DNA of 64,000 nt from Limanda limanda (Eukaryota; Chordata; Actinopteri; Pleuronectiformes; Pleuronectidae): assembly GCF_963576545.1 (NCBI RefSeq), contig NC_083647.1:6737007-6801006 (forward strand), in the 5' to 3' direction. The notes beneath the pieces were generated by a model. The model made no database searches and had not been told where the DNA came from. It worked only from the letters and a program-made list of their open reading frames with translations. Shown in pieces: positions 12,376 through 25,232 of this stretch (positions are counted from its first letter, which is position 1; each line of letters begins with the position of its first letter). A program made the position numbers and the translations under genes.

Positions 12376-15054
12376 CTATAGTGAATCAGTCCAGCGTTTT
12401 CCACAGAAGGAATTCAATCTACGGCATTTTAAACTGCATGGATGCTAAAAACATAATGGACTATGGCCCAAATGCACAGTAGCGTGAGCAGGCACCCGGC
12501 CATGTCAAATGTTTTGGTTCATCGTAAAACTTTCTTGGGACCAAAGACATTAAACGGGAACCACTGTGTTCACTTTCCCTCAATCACTAATTCAACATTT
12601 TGATTGTGTCATCTAATGCTTGCAAAATTGGTGTTTATTGTGTTTCAGCATCAATACCTGAGAAACAAATGAATTAGAAAAAACAGTGTCATTAGTTTTA
12701 AATAGGGGATGTTTCATCTTGTTATCATACTAAACTAAGATAGTTAATGTAGTAAATGTTTTTCCTGCCAAACATCAGCGTGTTATCTTGCTGTGTGCAT
12801 TTTGGCATGCTAGAGTAAACTTTGCTATAATGCTATATCACAGTGACTTACAGCTACATCCGACGAGCCTGTACACCGCAAACTGCTGCTATCCACAATC
12901 CACCGGTACAATCTCATAACACAGCTAAATAGAATGGGTATCAGTGTGACACGTTTAATAAAGCAAGATTAGTTTAACCAACACTAGTATATACAATGTT
13001 GTTTGTAACAACGTTTACATTAAAGATAATGGAGGCAGCAGTAGCAAACCCTCACCGTCTCAAATACTTTAAAAGCAAACCAGACATGTGACAGCTGCTC
13101 TGATAGCGATAGTAGTGGTGCTAAAATAATCAATCTATATGTGGGTCACCTCTCGACCATATTTTCTTGTTGGCAGGGTTGCGATAAACCCTAAGCACCT
13201 CAGCAGTCAACATCTTTTTTTAAAATTCTTCCACTCTTTGCACTTCATGTACCTTCTTTACAAGCTTCATCACATATGAAATCAACTCTTGTTTCTTGTG
13301 ACATTTGTCTGTTGTGCTGTTATCTCCCTCCCTCCCACAAATCTGATCAGTGGTGTTATTACACTTTTTTTTTGCACCAAGCTGACCAGAAGGGAAGCCA
13401 GTGTTTTTTCAATAGTTTCAACCCACACTTCCATACAGATTGAGAAACTGCATCATCATTTACATCTCAAAAACCATCTCAGTATTTGCTTGCATTCTGT
13501 TGAGATAATAATTCACTGTAAGGAACTCATTGTAATATTGTAGATGCATAGTGGACAAATATCCCTTCAAAAGAGGAGAAAGGTTTAAAAATAAAATTTA
13601 GAGGTTTATATCTGAGTATCCTCTGTTAAATGGAATGAAAAATAAACTAAACCAGAAAAACTAATGAGCTGGACTGAGGATTAGCATTTGTTTCTAAGGT
13701 TGTGCATCCTAACTGTTGATTTGGATGACTGATGTGAGAAACTGGGGGAGGGAAAGGGGTACAAAGTGCAAGAGCTACAAGCAAGCGAAACACAGATGTG
13801 AGCAGCTTCAGAGACCCCCCGGGGAAGTACAGCAAAGGTGGAGCCATGTCCAGGATGGAGGATGTATCAGACCCTACACTCACCTCTGCAGGTCCCCAAT
13901 GAAAGCAGAAAAGTGTCTGATCACAGCCATGGGGAGCCCAGCACTACCACACACAACGTCACAGTATGTGTGTGTGTGATCTTGTGGCTGCTTTCTCAAC
14001 CAAAAGAGCAGCCCTTAGGGAGATACCATCAAAAGGGCCTAATTAATCAAAGTAACACAGCTGCGGTGCAGGTGGAACACTAAAGAGGAATTCTGGGAAG
14101 AGCCACATACGCCCCTGAAGATGCCAAACATGCCACCATCTCATCCCAGCATCGCAGATCCAGGCTTCCAGGAAATCACTTTTCTAAAACTGCCCGAGTT
14201 TACTTCAGTGGTACATATGGGTTGAGCTCCGGTACACAATTTAGCCAAGCCCAGGTAATTCCGGGGATGAATGCGGGTCTATGCCCACTTAATTCAACAT
14301 TACACACACACACAAATACATATCCCCATTACCCTCATGCTCAGGTCAGGATCAATAGGCTGATTGATTGAGTAAGGACAGAAATCTTGGCAGCAGGCGG
14401 GATATGGGTACGGGAAAGAGTATGAGAGATATTGGCCCTCAAGAAACCAATCGATCTGACGTCTACCGATCGATGGTCCACTCGAGACTAAGTGAGAAGC
14501 GTCTGGAAGTTAAAATAGGTCTCCCTAATATCAGAGTAGGAAATACATCTCTGTGACTTTGTGGCAATTGAATACAGGACGAAGTGACTCACCAGGTGCC
14601 ACATTTGAAAATGTGTGAATTATTCTGTACAGCTCATTTGACATCCTGTCATGAATTCAACTGTTGTGTAATGTTTAGAAGTCAACACAATTGCATGAGA
14701 TTTGTGCGGTGACAAGGTAACATGGTATCTTGGGATATTTTAAATTGTTATGGTGTCAGATTTATTACTGTGGTTTAAAAAATCCTGCTGGATATCATTA
14801 ATAGTGTTGTCGCTTAACCTTTGTTATTTCTATTTCTGGTTTTCAGGGAATAAAATTGGAACATCTATCAAAGTTTTGTCATGGAAAAATAATCAACTTT
14901 ATTCTATTTATAAATAAGAATTGCAGTTCAAAAAAAGTGTTCAAAGAAATTGTATGTAATGAAATTCACATACAAATTTTAAAATTGAACATGAACATAA
15001 CATGAAAAATCAAAGTTGAAGTAAGCATCAATTGGCTGCTTACTAGAAGCCTTA
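12376..15054. other. Non-coding stretch
   Basis: No gene is supported. A minus-strand donor-like GAG|GTGAGTG near 13881-13884 follows a short open stretch, but the would-be acceptor is weak. ORFs at 13647-14083 overlap on both strands without domains. A short CA tract is present near 14303-14314. Confidence 0.4.
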
Positions 15055-15612
15055 AGGCCGATTTATACTAGGCTTTTTACGCACGCACGCACGCGAGAGA
15101 CGCAACACGCCCCTCACGTACTTGCGGGGGGCGTGTTGCGGCTTGCGTGCGTCAGCCAATTTTTCTGACTATACGACAAAGCAACGCAAGCCTCACGCAG
15201 CCCGCAAGGCTTGTGATTGGTCTGCTTACTACATCCCGTCCGGAGTCTAGTTTCCGGTTTCAATCCCGGAAACTGCGGAAACCACGGAAGATTTAGAAGA
15301 ACGAATATGGACCAAATAGAAGAGCACTTGGCAGAAAAGATCCGAAACCATGTCCACTATTATAACCCGTCACTGACCGGCGGATTTGTCCGCCAGTAAA
15401 AGGCTCTGAGGAGCCGCCGTGGCGATGTAAATTAACGTGTGCCACACACAAAGAAGAGCCGACTTCAACAAAAAACATTACTCCGCCTAGTGGTCTGGCG
15501 GTGAATTGCGTTGCAACACCCGCAACCGTGAGGGAACTATAAACCAAAACGAGTCCGTAGAAGCTGCGTGCGTGCGTGCATGCGTGCGTAAAAAACGACT
15601 ATAATTCGGCCT
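15055..15612. mobile_element. PIF/Harbinger-like non-autonomous element
   Basis: The 558-bp element is bounded by terminal inverted repeats beginning AGGCCGA and continuing through TTTTTACGCACGCA on both ends, with a few mismatches over about 40 bp. It is flanked by direct TTA on each side (15052-15054 and 15613-15615), the 3-bp target duplication typical of PIF/Harbinger. The subterminal regions carry CGCA/TGCG tetranucleotide repeats. An internal ORF starting at 15307 reads MDQIEEHLAEKIRNHVHYY before stopping. This resembles the start of the MADF/Myb-like accessory protein of Harbinger elements, but the match is short. No DDE transposase is present, so it would need an autonomous relative to move. 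Confidence 0.8.
15307..15399 (+). pseudogene. Truncated MADF/Myb-like ORF inside the Harbinger-like element
   Basis: Thirty codons from an ATG at 15307, with an acidic-aromatic pattern (IEEHLAEKIRNHVHYYNPSL) like the first helix of MADF-type DNA-binding domains. It terminates after VRQ. A full MADF domain is about 80-90 residues, so at most a third is left. The assignment rests on similarity of pattern plus its position inside a TTA-flanked element, and is inference. Confidence 0.3.
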
Positions 15613-15615
15613 TTA

Positions 15616-18600
15616 CATTGTGGTTTTTCCGTCCGCTCGTAGCATTAACTGCGAGAAAAATTTGGGCAAGGCTTTAAAAGTGGAAACTCTCCAAATCTGC
15701 AAAGCACTGTTCCGAAAAAAACTGTCATTTTATAAATTATTGTACAGGGTACAACAAAAAACAATTACCTATATAATTGTAGGTGCCTTCCCCCGTTTAG
15801 CATGTATGCCAATAATCACCACAGGCATACGACTTACTAAATAATAGACACATGCATACATTAATTCATAAATACTAACATTCACACACATACAGAACAT
15901 ACGCCGTCGGGAGATGTCACCAACAAAGCACAAGAATACTAATTGGATATTCTACAGACTGTATACTAATTACATCAGAATTAATGTTGACATAATGAAA
16001 TTTTGTGTCCTTGAAAGGTATGCTGTACTTGATATTGCTTGCCTCCGTTTTATTTGTCTTTTAACTGTAGTTCATTAAACACAAGAGACACCGAGAGAAA
16101 AGAGAAGCGTCCGCGTGGCTTACACAGGTGATTACTACCAGAGAGAGTTCTTTCGTACCCTTTCAGTGTTCTCCATCAGCAACAACTAAATCACTAGTCT
16201 ACTACTCCATTCATTATGAAAAAGTCAAACCTTACACAAAGCAGGTAAAAAACGGATGTTCTTTGTCTCCTCACAGAAACTGAGAGGTGATTTGAGGGTC
16301 GTGATGTTATGGGGGGCTTCAGAAATAACGATTCAATACATTATGAAAGCAACACAGCAAGTAAAAAGAGATTAGCTAAATCCAGTGCTGATATACTCTG
16401 TTGACCTTGCTTTTTAGTGCAGGTCAGTTCCTTTAAGAAGAAGGGACGAGGTGGGTCATTTGCTGAATTATTGACAGTGGAACGACTGTTGGGTCCTCTG
16501 ACCACATACTTGACAACAAAGACTGAAGGGATGGAGCGGGGTCGTTGGCTCCAGGACTTAAGGGTTAGAGGGTTCTTTGATGTTCAGCATCTCTTGGGTC
16601 TCCATGATGCAGTGACCTCTAGGCTCTGAAAAGCCCTGTAGGTTAACTCATTGATGACAAGACAGAAGCAGCCTTAGCTCACCCAGAGCAGATCAATAGC
16701 AGTGAGTGATCAAGTGATTGTGAGGAATGAGGGCTGACAGGAAAATGAATGTCCTGAGGTCCATCTTCTGATACAGAGCCTGCCATTTATTTTGGCACTT
16801 ATGAACTTCAGTATTTCAGGGCTCCAGACTACGACCATTTAGTAATATTATAACTAGACATAAATAGCCTTGCAGGTTAAAAAAAAAAAAAGATCATCAT
16901 AAATGCCATTACGTGAAGTACCAGGAGCAAGCAAAAGTATATGTGTGTATTGGATCCCAGACTTCTCAGACGCCTCAAACACACATAGTGAGGCAGAGCG
17001 GAGCCTCTTAACGTGAATAGATCGGAAAGAATTTCCGGCTGGTGAATAACAGTGCCAACAACAAGTGAAAATACAGGGTTTCCACTACAGTGCTGTAGCT
17101 TCATAATCAGGGCATAAAATTGACTCAGTGTTTGTTTGATCGAGAGTTTATGAAGCTGCATTTAAACATAGTGAAAAATGAGTTGTCGACATTTTGGGGG
17201 CGCTCAGTACAACCCAAGACATGACAAGGACGGACAGGAATCAGTGTTAAAGTGACTGGCGCGATTAGGATTTATAATCCGACAGGATCGATTTTCTGTT
17301 TACCGAGCTGGTTACATATACCATGTGCCAAATGTTTAATATTTATTCAAGAGCAATTCTTGTTAACAGAGCCAGAGACTCCGTTTTTTATTTGTTGTTT
17401 AGGTTGTGTGTATGATTTTTTTAATTTATGTTATACTGTATTTATTGAGATTATTATAATATTTAAAATTATAATTCATATATAAGACTGAATATTAAAA
17501 AAATAGAAATTCATTGCTCTCTGAAAGGGTGTACTTGCAGGATTATGATTGTAAGCTTTAATGTGTCAGTTACACAAGCTATTGCAGTTATGAAATGTAA
17601 TTTAGGCATGCGATTCAACTCCTTAGATACTCAATAATAAAATACTAGATTGAGAGCTGGGCAAAAAAGAAAAACTGATGTTGGACATGACATAAAATTA
17701 ATAAATATTTTTCTACCATATACCACAGTAACTGGAACAATCATATGGGTTGGTTAGGTATGCCACAGGTGTTCTGCAACAACATTTGTCCAACACTAAC
17801 AGGCCAATTTGCTCTGGTGAGTGAGAGAAACTTATGATCAACCTAATTTGTTTATCAGTGAATCACTTTGAAAAAAAGAGCTAACTAGAACTACCATACT
17901 GCAGTTGTATGCCCCTGCCAACCAGTGCAGTTTGTGTTGACACTAATGTTATTTTACAGATTCATATAAGGTCAATATGAACTTTAGTTCGTCCAAGTGA
18001 CAACTTCGGCCTTTGATAAAAAACGCCAACAACCAGAGATGAGACAATATGCTGACCAAAGCACATAAACTGCCACATTGTGTTGGTTCAGAATAAACCT
18101 TTTGATCAAAGGTTCATTAAGCTTAACTTTTAATTCAGGCATTACATGAAATGTGACTGAAAAAGACACAACACATGAAGTCAGAATAGAATGAAACAAG
18201 TTTACTTTATAATAAATAAAGCGTGCAGGACTTTTGAACAGAACAAGTACTAGATGAATAACATGTGTTAGAGGGTTAATTATGCCGTTTAAAATACAAT
18301 GAGAGAGCTGGTCAAGGGTTGGACTCCAAACCCTGATGATAGAACCATGCAGTCTATTTTAAGGTTCAATTATACTGGTATCCAAAGGTTGTTGCACTCT
18401 GTCTCCACACTTGTCTGTTCAGTTAGTCACCTCACAATGTATAGGTGGAATGCTGCAGCATAGATGATTATGGCTCACCACACCTGGACAACTGTAATAT
18501 TGCTAGGTGCATCTAAGACAAAAGGTCAGAACAGCAGTGTTTTTACCCCCTACAGGACTTGCTGTAGCGTGTAGCGTACTTTTTAAAACACTGACGCACC

Positions 18601-19107
18601 AGATCACATGGTCCTTCACCTTCAACACTAGCTGAGATGTTATCTTGTTACCATGGTAATCAGAACATCAACTCTGAGAAAATCTTCCTCAGTAAAAACC
18701 ACATTTCCCAAATGGCTTTTCAGTATAAAGTGCATTTATCTTATTAACTCTTAATCTGAATAAGGTGCTCTGCCCTTCTTGACATCAACCTGCTACAGTG
18801 TGCTGAATGTTACAGTCCATTATCTGTTTCTAATCTTCTTATAATGACTTGCTGACTCCTTACTATCAGGCTTCTCTCTACCATTAGACAACTGCAACAG
18901 TTTTGAACTGTGACTACGAAAAACACTATGCTGAGAGTTCTCTATTGCTCTAGAGAAAAATCATTTTGTACTGGCTTGTAAATATGAGGATATTTATGCC
19001 AGGAGGGAGGCCAGAGGAGATGCTATTCTTTTTTGACCACAGCGTATTTTTATATTGATGTTGCACAAAGCAATAAAAGTCTTGCCGTGCATGTACTTTA
19101 CTTGCAG
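15616..19107. other. Non-coding stretch
   Basis: AT-rich, with an A-run near 16879-16891 and an AT-rich palindromic patch near 17455-17480. No coding, RNA or mobile feature can be supported. The 60-95 codon ORFs here are unstructured. Confidence 0.4.
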
Positions 19108-19220
19108 GATGAAGAATGTGTACATGAAAAGGAGATCTGTCCTGGACAAAAGGTCATAGGTCGATTGTATCAGTGTTTAACAAACAGTGGTTCAATCTGT
19201 GGTCTGGATGAGCCTGCCAG
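19108..19220 (+). other. Candidate internal exon encoding a cysteine-rich segment
   Basis: The segment is preceded by a pyrimidine-containing acceptor (TTTACTTGCAG) and ends in GCCAG|GTGAGC, a good donor. In between are 113 bp open in one frame (phase 0 in, phase 2 out). The frame encodes 37 residues with five cysteines: DEECVHEKEICPGQKVIGRL followed by YQCLTNSGSICGLDEPA. The cysteine spacing suggests a secreted or extracellular module, but I do not recognise the family. It lies on the strand opposite the stronger exon at 33.3 kb, so both cannot belong to one gene. Chance co-occurrence of an acceptor, an ORF and a donor is possible. Confidence 0.35.
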
Positions 19221-20130
19221 GTGAGCCAAGTTGTTTTTATTTGGACGAGAACTATTCAATTCATAATACATCACCGCTCTTTTTGTTGTCCCACACAGGT
19301 CCGACACATTGAAGGAGCCATTTACATTTTACTTAACAGTTGAGGTTTCAAATGGAGTGGGCCAAACCTAAGGCACAGTCTTGCTTCAAATGCCTACTAT
19401 TTCACAGCCGAGAAACCGATGAGTTGAACAAATTGCCTCTCATCCAATGTAATAGTTCATAATTATTTACTCAGATAAGAAAAGTTGTGGGTGCAGAAAA
19501 AAAGCCTTGGATGGCTTTCTTGTCTGTCTGGCAAGAAGAACATTAATCCTTCCAAACACAATCTCACTGGTCAGAGGTGAGGGCAAACACACATTCACAG
19601 ATTTTCTATGAATCATTTTAGGTCTATCTCTATGAAACTTTGTGTGAAGCTTCTGATAAATAAGGGTCACCTTCAGTGTTATTCACCAATTTATATCTAC
19701 TGGACAGTGCAAGGGCAGGGTCAACCCAGGCATTTCCATCCTTATGAAAGGATCAGCAGGGTATTCCCACAGGGCCTCATTGGGGCACTGCAATAGGCAC
19801 TTAAAAGTTTGCGGACAGCTAAGTTCAAGTGCCTACCAACTGAAGCCTTCACTTTGAACCATCGCTTTTTAGTCGTAGTCCGATCATCAGCTGTGAGCAA
19901 TTTCTTTGAAATGAGGCCTAATGAAATGGTGCTCTGCACTCCTGTTGGACAATCCTCACAATCTTCTCTCTTCAGTACTTAAATCTCACTTGCTCTGTCT
20001 AGGAGCTGCAGGAGGTGTGTAGAGAAAGTTGTTTATAGATTGCATGGCTTTTGCCCTCTCTCCATCCCTTCCATCCCCTCTCTCTTTCTCTTTACAACCC
20101 AGAAAAAGCAAAAATCCCATTTTAAACCTT
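19221..20130. other. Non-coding stretch
   Basis: No supported gene. Sequence immediately after the candidate donor at 19221 has stops in all frames. No repeat family recognised. Confidence 0.4.
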
Positions 20131-20358
20131 TGTGCGGGTCCCACCGGAGGATGAAGCGCCGCGCTGCGCCAAGGCTGCCTAGCGCCGTGCAGCAATCGTT
20201 TCGGCGTCAAATGTTAGGACGCTGTTGCAGTTAATGTTGGAGCAACAAGTGACTATATGCTTTTATACTACTGGGTCAACGAGTGATATTATAAGCGCTG
20301 CCCGGCGCGTAGGGATTAGCGCTTACGCGTCGCTTCAGCGTCCGGTGTAAACCCGACA
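20131..20358. mobile_element. CG-rich MITE with terminal inverted repeats
   Basis: The left end TGTGCGGGTCCCACCGGA (20131-20148) and the reverse complement of the right end, TGTCGGGTTTACACCGGA (ending at 20358), agree at 13 of 18 positions. They continue together into TGAAGCG-CGCG. The interior is rich in GCGC and CGCG steps, unlike the AT-rich surroundings. No ORF of transposase type is present. Flanks do not show an unambiguous target duplication, so superfamily is open (hAT or Harbinger are both plausible). Confidence 0.6.
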
Positions 20359-20760
20359 TTAGGGTTGCAGCCAAAGTGTTGCAGCCAAATCCAATACAGT
20401 TGAAGTAACTGGTTACTCCTTCTTCAAACATTAAAAAAACAGAAAACAGAAAAAAATCTATAAAATGTCTCCATACTGCTTGTGTGGTGTCATCGAAATT
20501 TCTGTAAGCCCCAACATTTTAATTCAACTCTGTAACAGCATCATGTACACTGTGTTTTAAGCCTAAAAATCTGCTGCTGGAAGTAGCGATGCTAATGCGC
20601 ACCCCATGCATTGCCCTGGGGCAAGAGCTTGTGTTCTGTGTGTGCTTGCGAACGCGGCTCTGAGGAGGATATCTGAGGACATTTGGTGACAGTTACTTTA
20701 ATTTGAGTTGGCTGCAATGCTGTTTACCCTCACGTCCCGTGTGTCTCTGTGTCTCCGCGT

Positions 20761-20843
20761 GTGTCTCAGTGAAGATCAATCAGCTAACACCCATTAGCTG
20801 TGCTGATTAATCCTCTGGTACAGGTTGATGTGCTCTGAGACAC
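20761..20843. promoter_or_regulatory. Nested inverted repeat with homeodomain-type TAAT/ATTA cores
   Basis: Three inverted pairs are nested: GTGTCTCAG (20761) with CTGAGACAC (20835); GATCAATCAGC (20774) with GCTGATTAATC (20802), one mismatch; and AGCTAA (20782) with TTAGCT (20794). The arms contain ATTA and AATCA motifs that could bind homeodomain or PBX/MEIS-type factors. A small MITE remnant or structured RNA is also possible. No function is shown by sequence alone. Confidence 0.3.
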
Positions 20844-21977
20844 TTCTGTGCCCACAATGAAATAATAAGCAGATTCATTCATAAAGAAAATATGAATTAG
20901 TTGCAGTCCTCTACAAAAGAGTCAAAAAGATTCTCCACCTCAACAAGGCTTTTCATGCATGACATATAATACTAATCTGATGATGTAATAGTATAACTAA
21001 GGGGGAATTTGGAATTTGCATAACTGTGTACTTTTACATTAAACAATTAAAATACCTTTTTCCTATGCTTGCAGTTTTGCATTACTTTTAATCGTTGAAG
21101 ACATAGTATTTTTACAGAGTGGTATTAATACTTTTCCTGACTCTCTCTCTCATCGCTTTCCGATTCTATTGAAAATGAAATTCACAGGAGTTTTCAACAA
21201 GTGGTATAAAAAAAGTTTTGTTACTTTTGATAATCCTGACTGAATATGGTAGAAACTGTATGTAAAGTAAAGTGGGGCAAAAATAATAATATTTATGTAA
21301 AGTATTATATAACACTTTAATACTACTACTACTCCTATGAGTAATTTGTTCATAAATCAGACTTAAATGATGTGTGATGAGCAGTGTTATTACACAAATG
21401 CAGAGAATGAGATCTGTTAGCGCCATCTGTAGGATGAGAATGTTAGCTTCAACATGCTGGTGCTCCCTCTATATTTGGCTTTTTTATCCTGAATTCTATA
21501 AAGCTCAGGCCAGCTATAGTAATCCAGATGACTCCCTGAGTTGGCAGATGACAGGCAGCCTCAGGGCCACTCTATTACAAACAAACAAATCAGCGGCTCC
21601 AGCTAACTGCGTCCAACTGGATATCTCCTCCTGCCAGTCAGCTCCAAGCTGCAACCAATGCTTCTCTATTCTGAGTGTGCGAGCGAGAAATCAATATGTA
21701 ATCATATTCACATTTTCTTTGGCAGGAGACTCTGGGGGCAGACATGGGATTGAGACGACCCGCTCGGCACAGTGAGGCCAAAGGAGGCCAAGCACATTAA
21801 AATCGTATCGGTCTGTGTTTCACCTCTTCCACAGTGGCCTGATTCAAAATCTACCCAGATTGTTCTTGACAGAGGTGACTGTGTTTCAATCAACTTGATT
21901 AGTGTCACAGATATATTGTACTGAGATCGTTGTTTGGATGGTTCGATTGAGTAGAGGTATATTCTTTCTGTATTCTT

Positions 21978-21978
<1 letters not shown>

Positions 21979-22008
<30 letters not shown>

Positions 22009-22054
22009 TTAAGCACGCACGCACGCAGGCACGCACGCACACACACACACACAC
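21979..22054. repeat. Compound microsatellite (CT)n-(GT)n-(GCAC)n-(CA)n
   Basis: A CT run passes into GT, then after a short spacer into ACGC tetranucleotides and CA. The GT and CA halves are self-complementary, so the tract can fold back. Confidence 0.9.
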
Positions 22055-22438
22055 CATTTTGCTCGGGACATAGGCTTCCTGGACTGGAGGTTCAAACAGC
22101 TCAGGACCACCGTGGTCTTGTCCTTCATTTAATTACATTTGCAAATTACTTCAAACTACATTTTTGTAAAAAAGTGTATGTGCTTCCACTGGACCCCAAG
22201 ACACACTAAGTAAGTCAATATTTTGTCTTCATCATACTATATAAACTTTTGTTTTTCTTATTATGGATCAAAATTGTCGGAATAATCTCTTATTATATAA
22301 TTGTCTCAGTGGGTGGAAATAATGTGCACAGAGTATATTTATTAACAGGTTGTACTGCAGCCTGCACCTTGGTTTCTTGAACTAGGGACAGGGTAACCCT
22401 TCCACTGAAGCTTAAATCACTGACCTGAGCCAATGCAG

Positions 22439-23751
<1,313 letters not shown>

Positions 23752-23904
23752 CTGTCCTGCAGTTTTCAGACGTGTCACTGTTATAATGTTGGTTGATAAC
23801 GGTTGTTAATGCAATAATGTTAGTTGATATTGTTTGTCACTGTTGGCTGTTTGTCACGTTGGCATGCGGCTGATGATGTTACGAGTCGTGTCCCAATTCC
23901 AAGG
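23752..23904. repeat. Dispersed repeat, copy 1 (partner at 45434-45567)
   Basis: Shares with the second copy the ordered blocks TCCTGCAGTT, CAGA(C/T)GTGTCA, AATGTTGGTTGA, AACGGTTGTTA, GTTTGTCACTGT, GGCTG, CTGATGA and GTGTCCCAATTCC. The order and spacing match with small indels. The terminal GTGTCCCAATTCC phrase is reminiscent of fish hAT-type element ends, which is inference. No ORF. Confidence 0.6.
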
Positions 23905-24650
23905 GGAAGATTTTTTAGCTTATTTTCCTTGCGGCTCTGTTTGGAGGAGGACACTTCCATCGAAGGGCACTTCATATGGGGGGGTAGGGCCAGGGGAGAG
24001 GGATTGGGCCAGGACCCAAGTCTAATATTGCCTCATGTACAGTAAAGTTTCAGTCTTGAATTACCACGGCTTTAACGGCCAGACAGAGAAGCTACCAAAT
24101 AGAGGAAGAACGTTATGAGTGGGATATTTTGTATTTTTAACATTGAGTGGCTTTTGGTTGCAACACATCATCTTAGGTTAGACCACAAAGTAAGTGTTGG
24201 TGCAGAGTGCACCTTTTCTTACAGAGTAGAGTGAAGAGGGTTATACAGATACACAGTGAAAGGAAAATTTGCTGCTGAGAAGCAAGGTGTTCTAGTTGGT
24301 ATTACTGATGCAATGCTAAAAAATCCTCCCTAAGAATTTGCTCAGGGAGTAAATTAAGGGTCAGCTCTCCTCCCACTCATCCTCTCTCTATCTCCAACTT
24401 TAGCTCCATCTGTCCTTCCCTCCCTGTGGAAAGACTTCACGAAGACACATCCCTGTGGCCATGTAAAATCACTGTTAGCAGGGCATGGTAACTTTCAAAT
24501 GACTTTTCACACTGGGCTCCGATGGAGGAGAAGAACTAGAGTTGTTGTGTAGAAAGATGAGTATACAACACTGTTTTTTTTATTATAGCCACAAAGACTA
24601 CCAATATTTTTTGGTAGTTAATAGCCAGCTATGATCACATATATACATGT

Positions 24651-24667
24651 ATATATATATATATATA
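24651..24667. repeat. AT microsatellite
   Basis: Short TA run within a longer ATATACATG-type region. Confidence 0.8.
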
Positions 24668-24734
24668 GTAATGTTATGTATATTGATTGGGTAAGCAATG
24701 TCTGAGATATTGTAGGTAGGGCAGAACTGAGAAG

Positions 24735-24805
24735 ATGTCAACATTGCATTAGGCTGTATGTAAGTTACAAGGCTTGAGGAGGGAGTTGCTTTTAGCAGAA
24801 TCCAA
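24735..24805. repeat. Diverged local duplication, copy A
   Basis: Contains CATTAGGCTGTATGTAAG, then TTACAAGGC, GAGG and TTTAGCAGAATCCA, in the same order as copy B about 420 bp downstream. No inverted ends or ORF. Confidence 0.5.
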
Positions 24806-25157
24806 GGAGAAGCGGATTTTACAACTTGTAACCAGCTAACTTTATCATTTGTTTTTACATTTACTTTCATCTCCATATTTTACTGAACCCTTCAGTATTT
24901 CGTGCCAATTTGTGTCTATATTCATCTAGTGGTTCAGAATTCAGATCTATTTTCAGTACACATGCAAATAGCCAAACTGGATTTCTGTGAGGTGAGACCA
25001 CAAACCCATGCACGGCATGCCGCCCATTATCAAATATCTCTTTCCATTAACTGAGAGTAGTTCAAGCTACAATATTTAACATATATTAAATTATAACTTA
25101 GAAGTTGCTGAACTTATTAAATGCTTAAAATGAGTTTTATCTAATGGGGTGGCATCA

Positions 25158-25232
25158 ACTTTCCATTAGGCTGTATTTAAATTACAAAGCTGTCCGCTTG
25201 AAGAGGCAGCTGCCTTTAGCAAAATCCAGGCA
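25158..25232. repeat. Diverged local duplication, copy B
   Basis: Contains CATTAGGCTGTATTTAAA, then TTACAAAGC, GAGG and TTTAGCAAAATCCA, colinear with copy A. Both lie on the plus strand in the same orientation. Confidence 0.5.

Larger units (their letters stand above)
20359..22438. other. Non-coding stretch with nested inverted repeat and mixed microsatellite
   Basis: Besides the two items listed separately (20761-20843 and 21979-22054), no gene is visible. The plus-strand ORF of 133 codons at 21374-21775 has no domain. Confidence 0.4.

Noticed and set aside
13853..13884. Minus-strand exon ending GAG|GTGAGTG
   Set aside because: Upstream acceptor is weak and the open segment only about a dozen codons.
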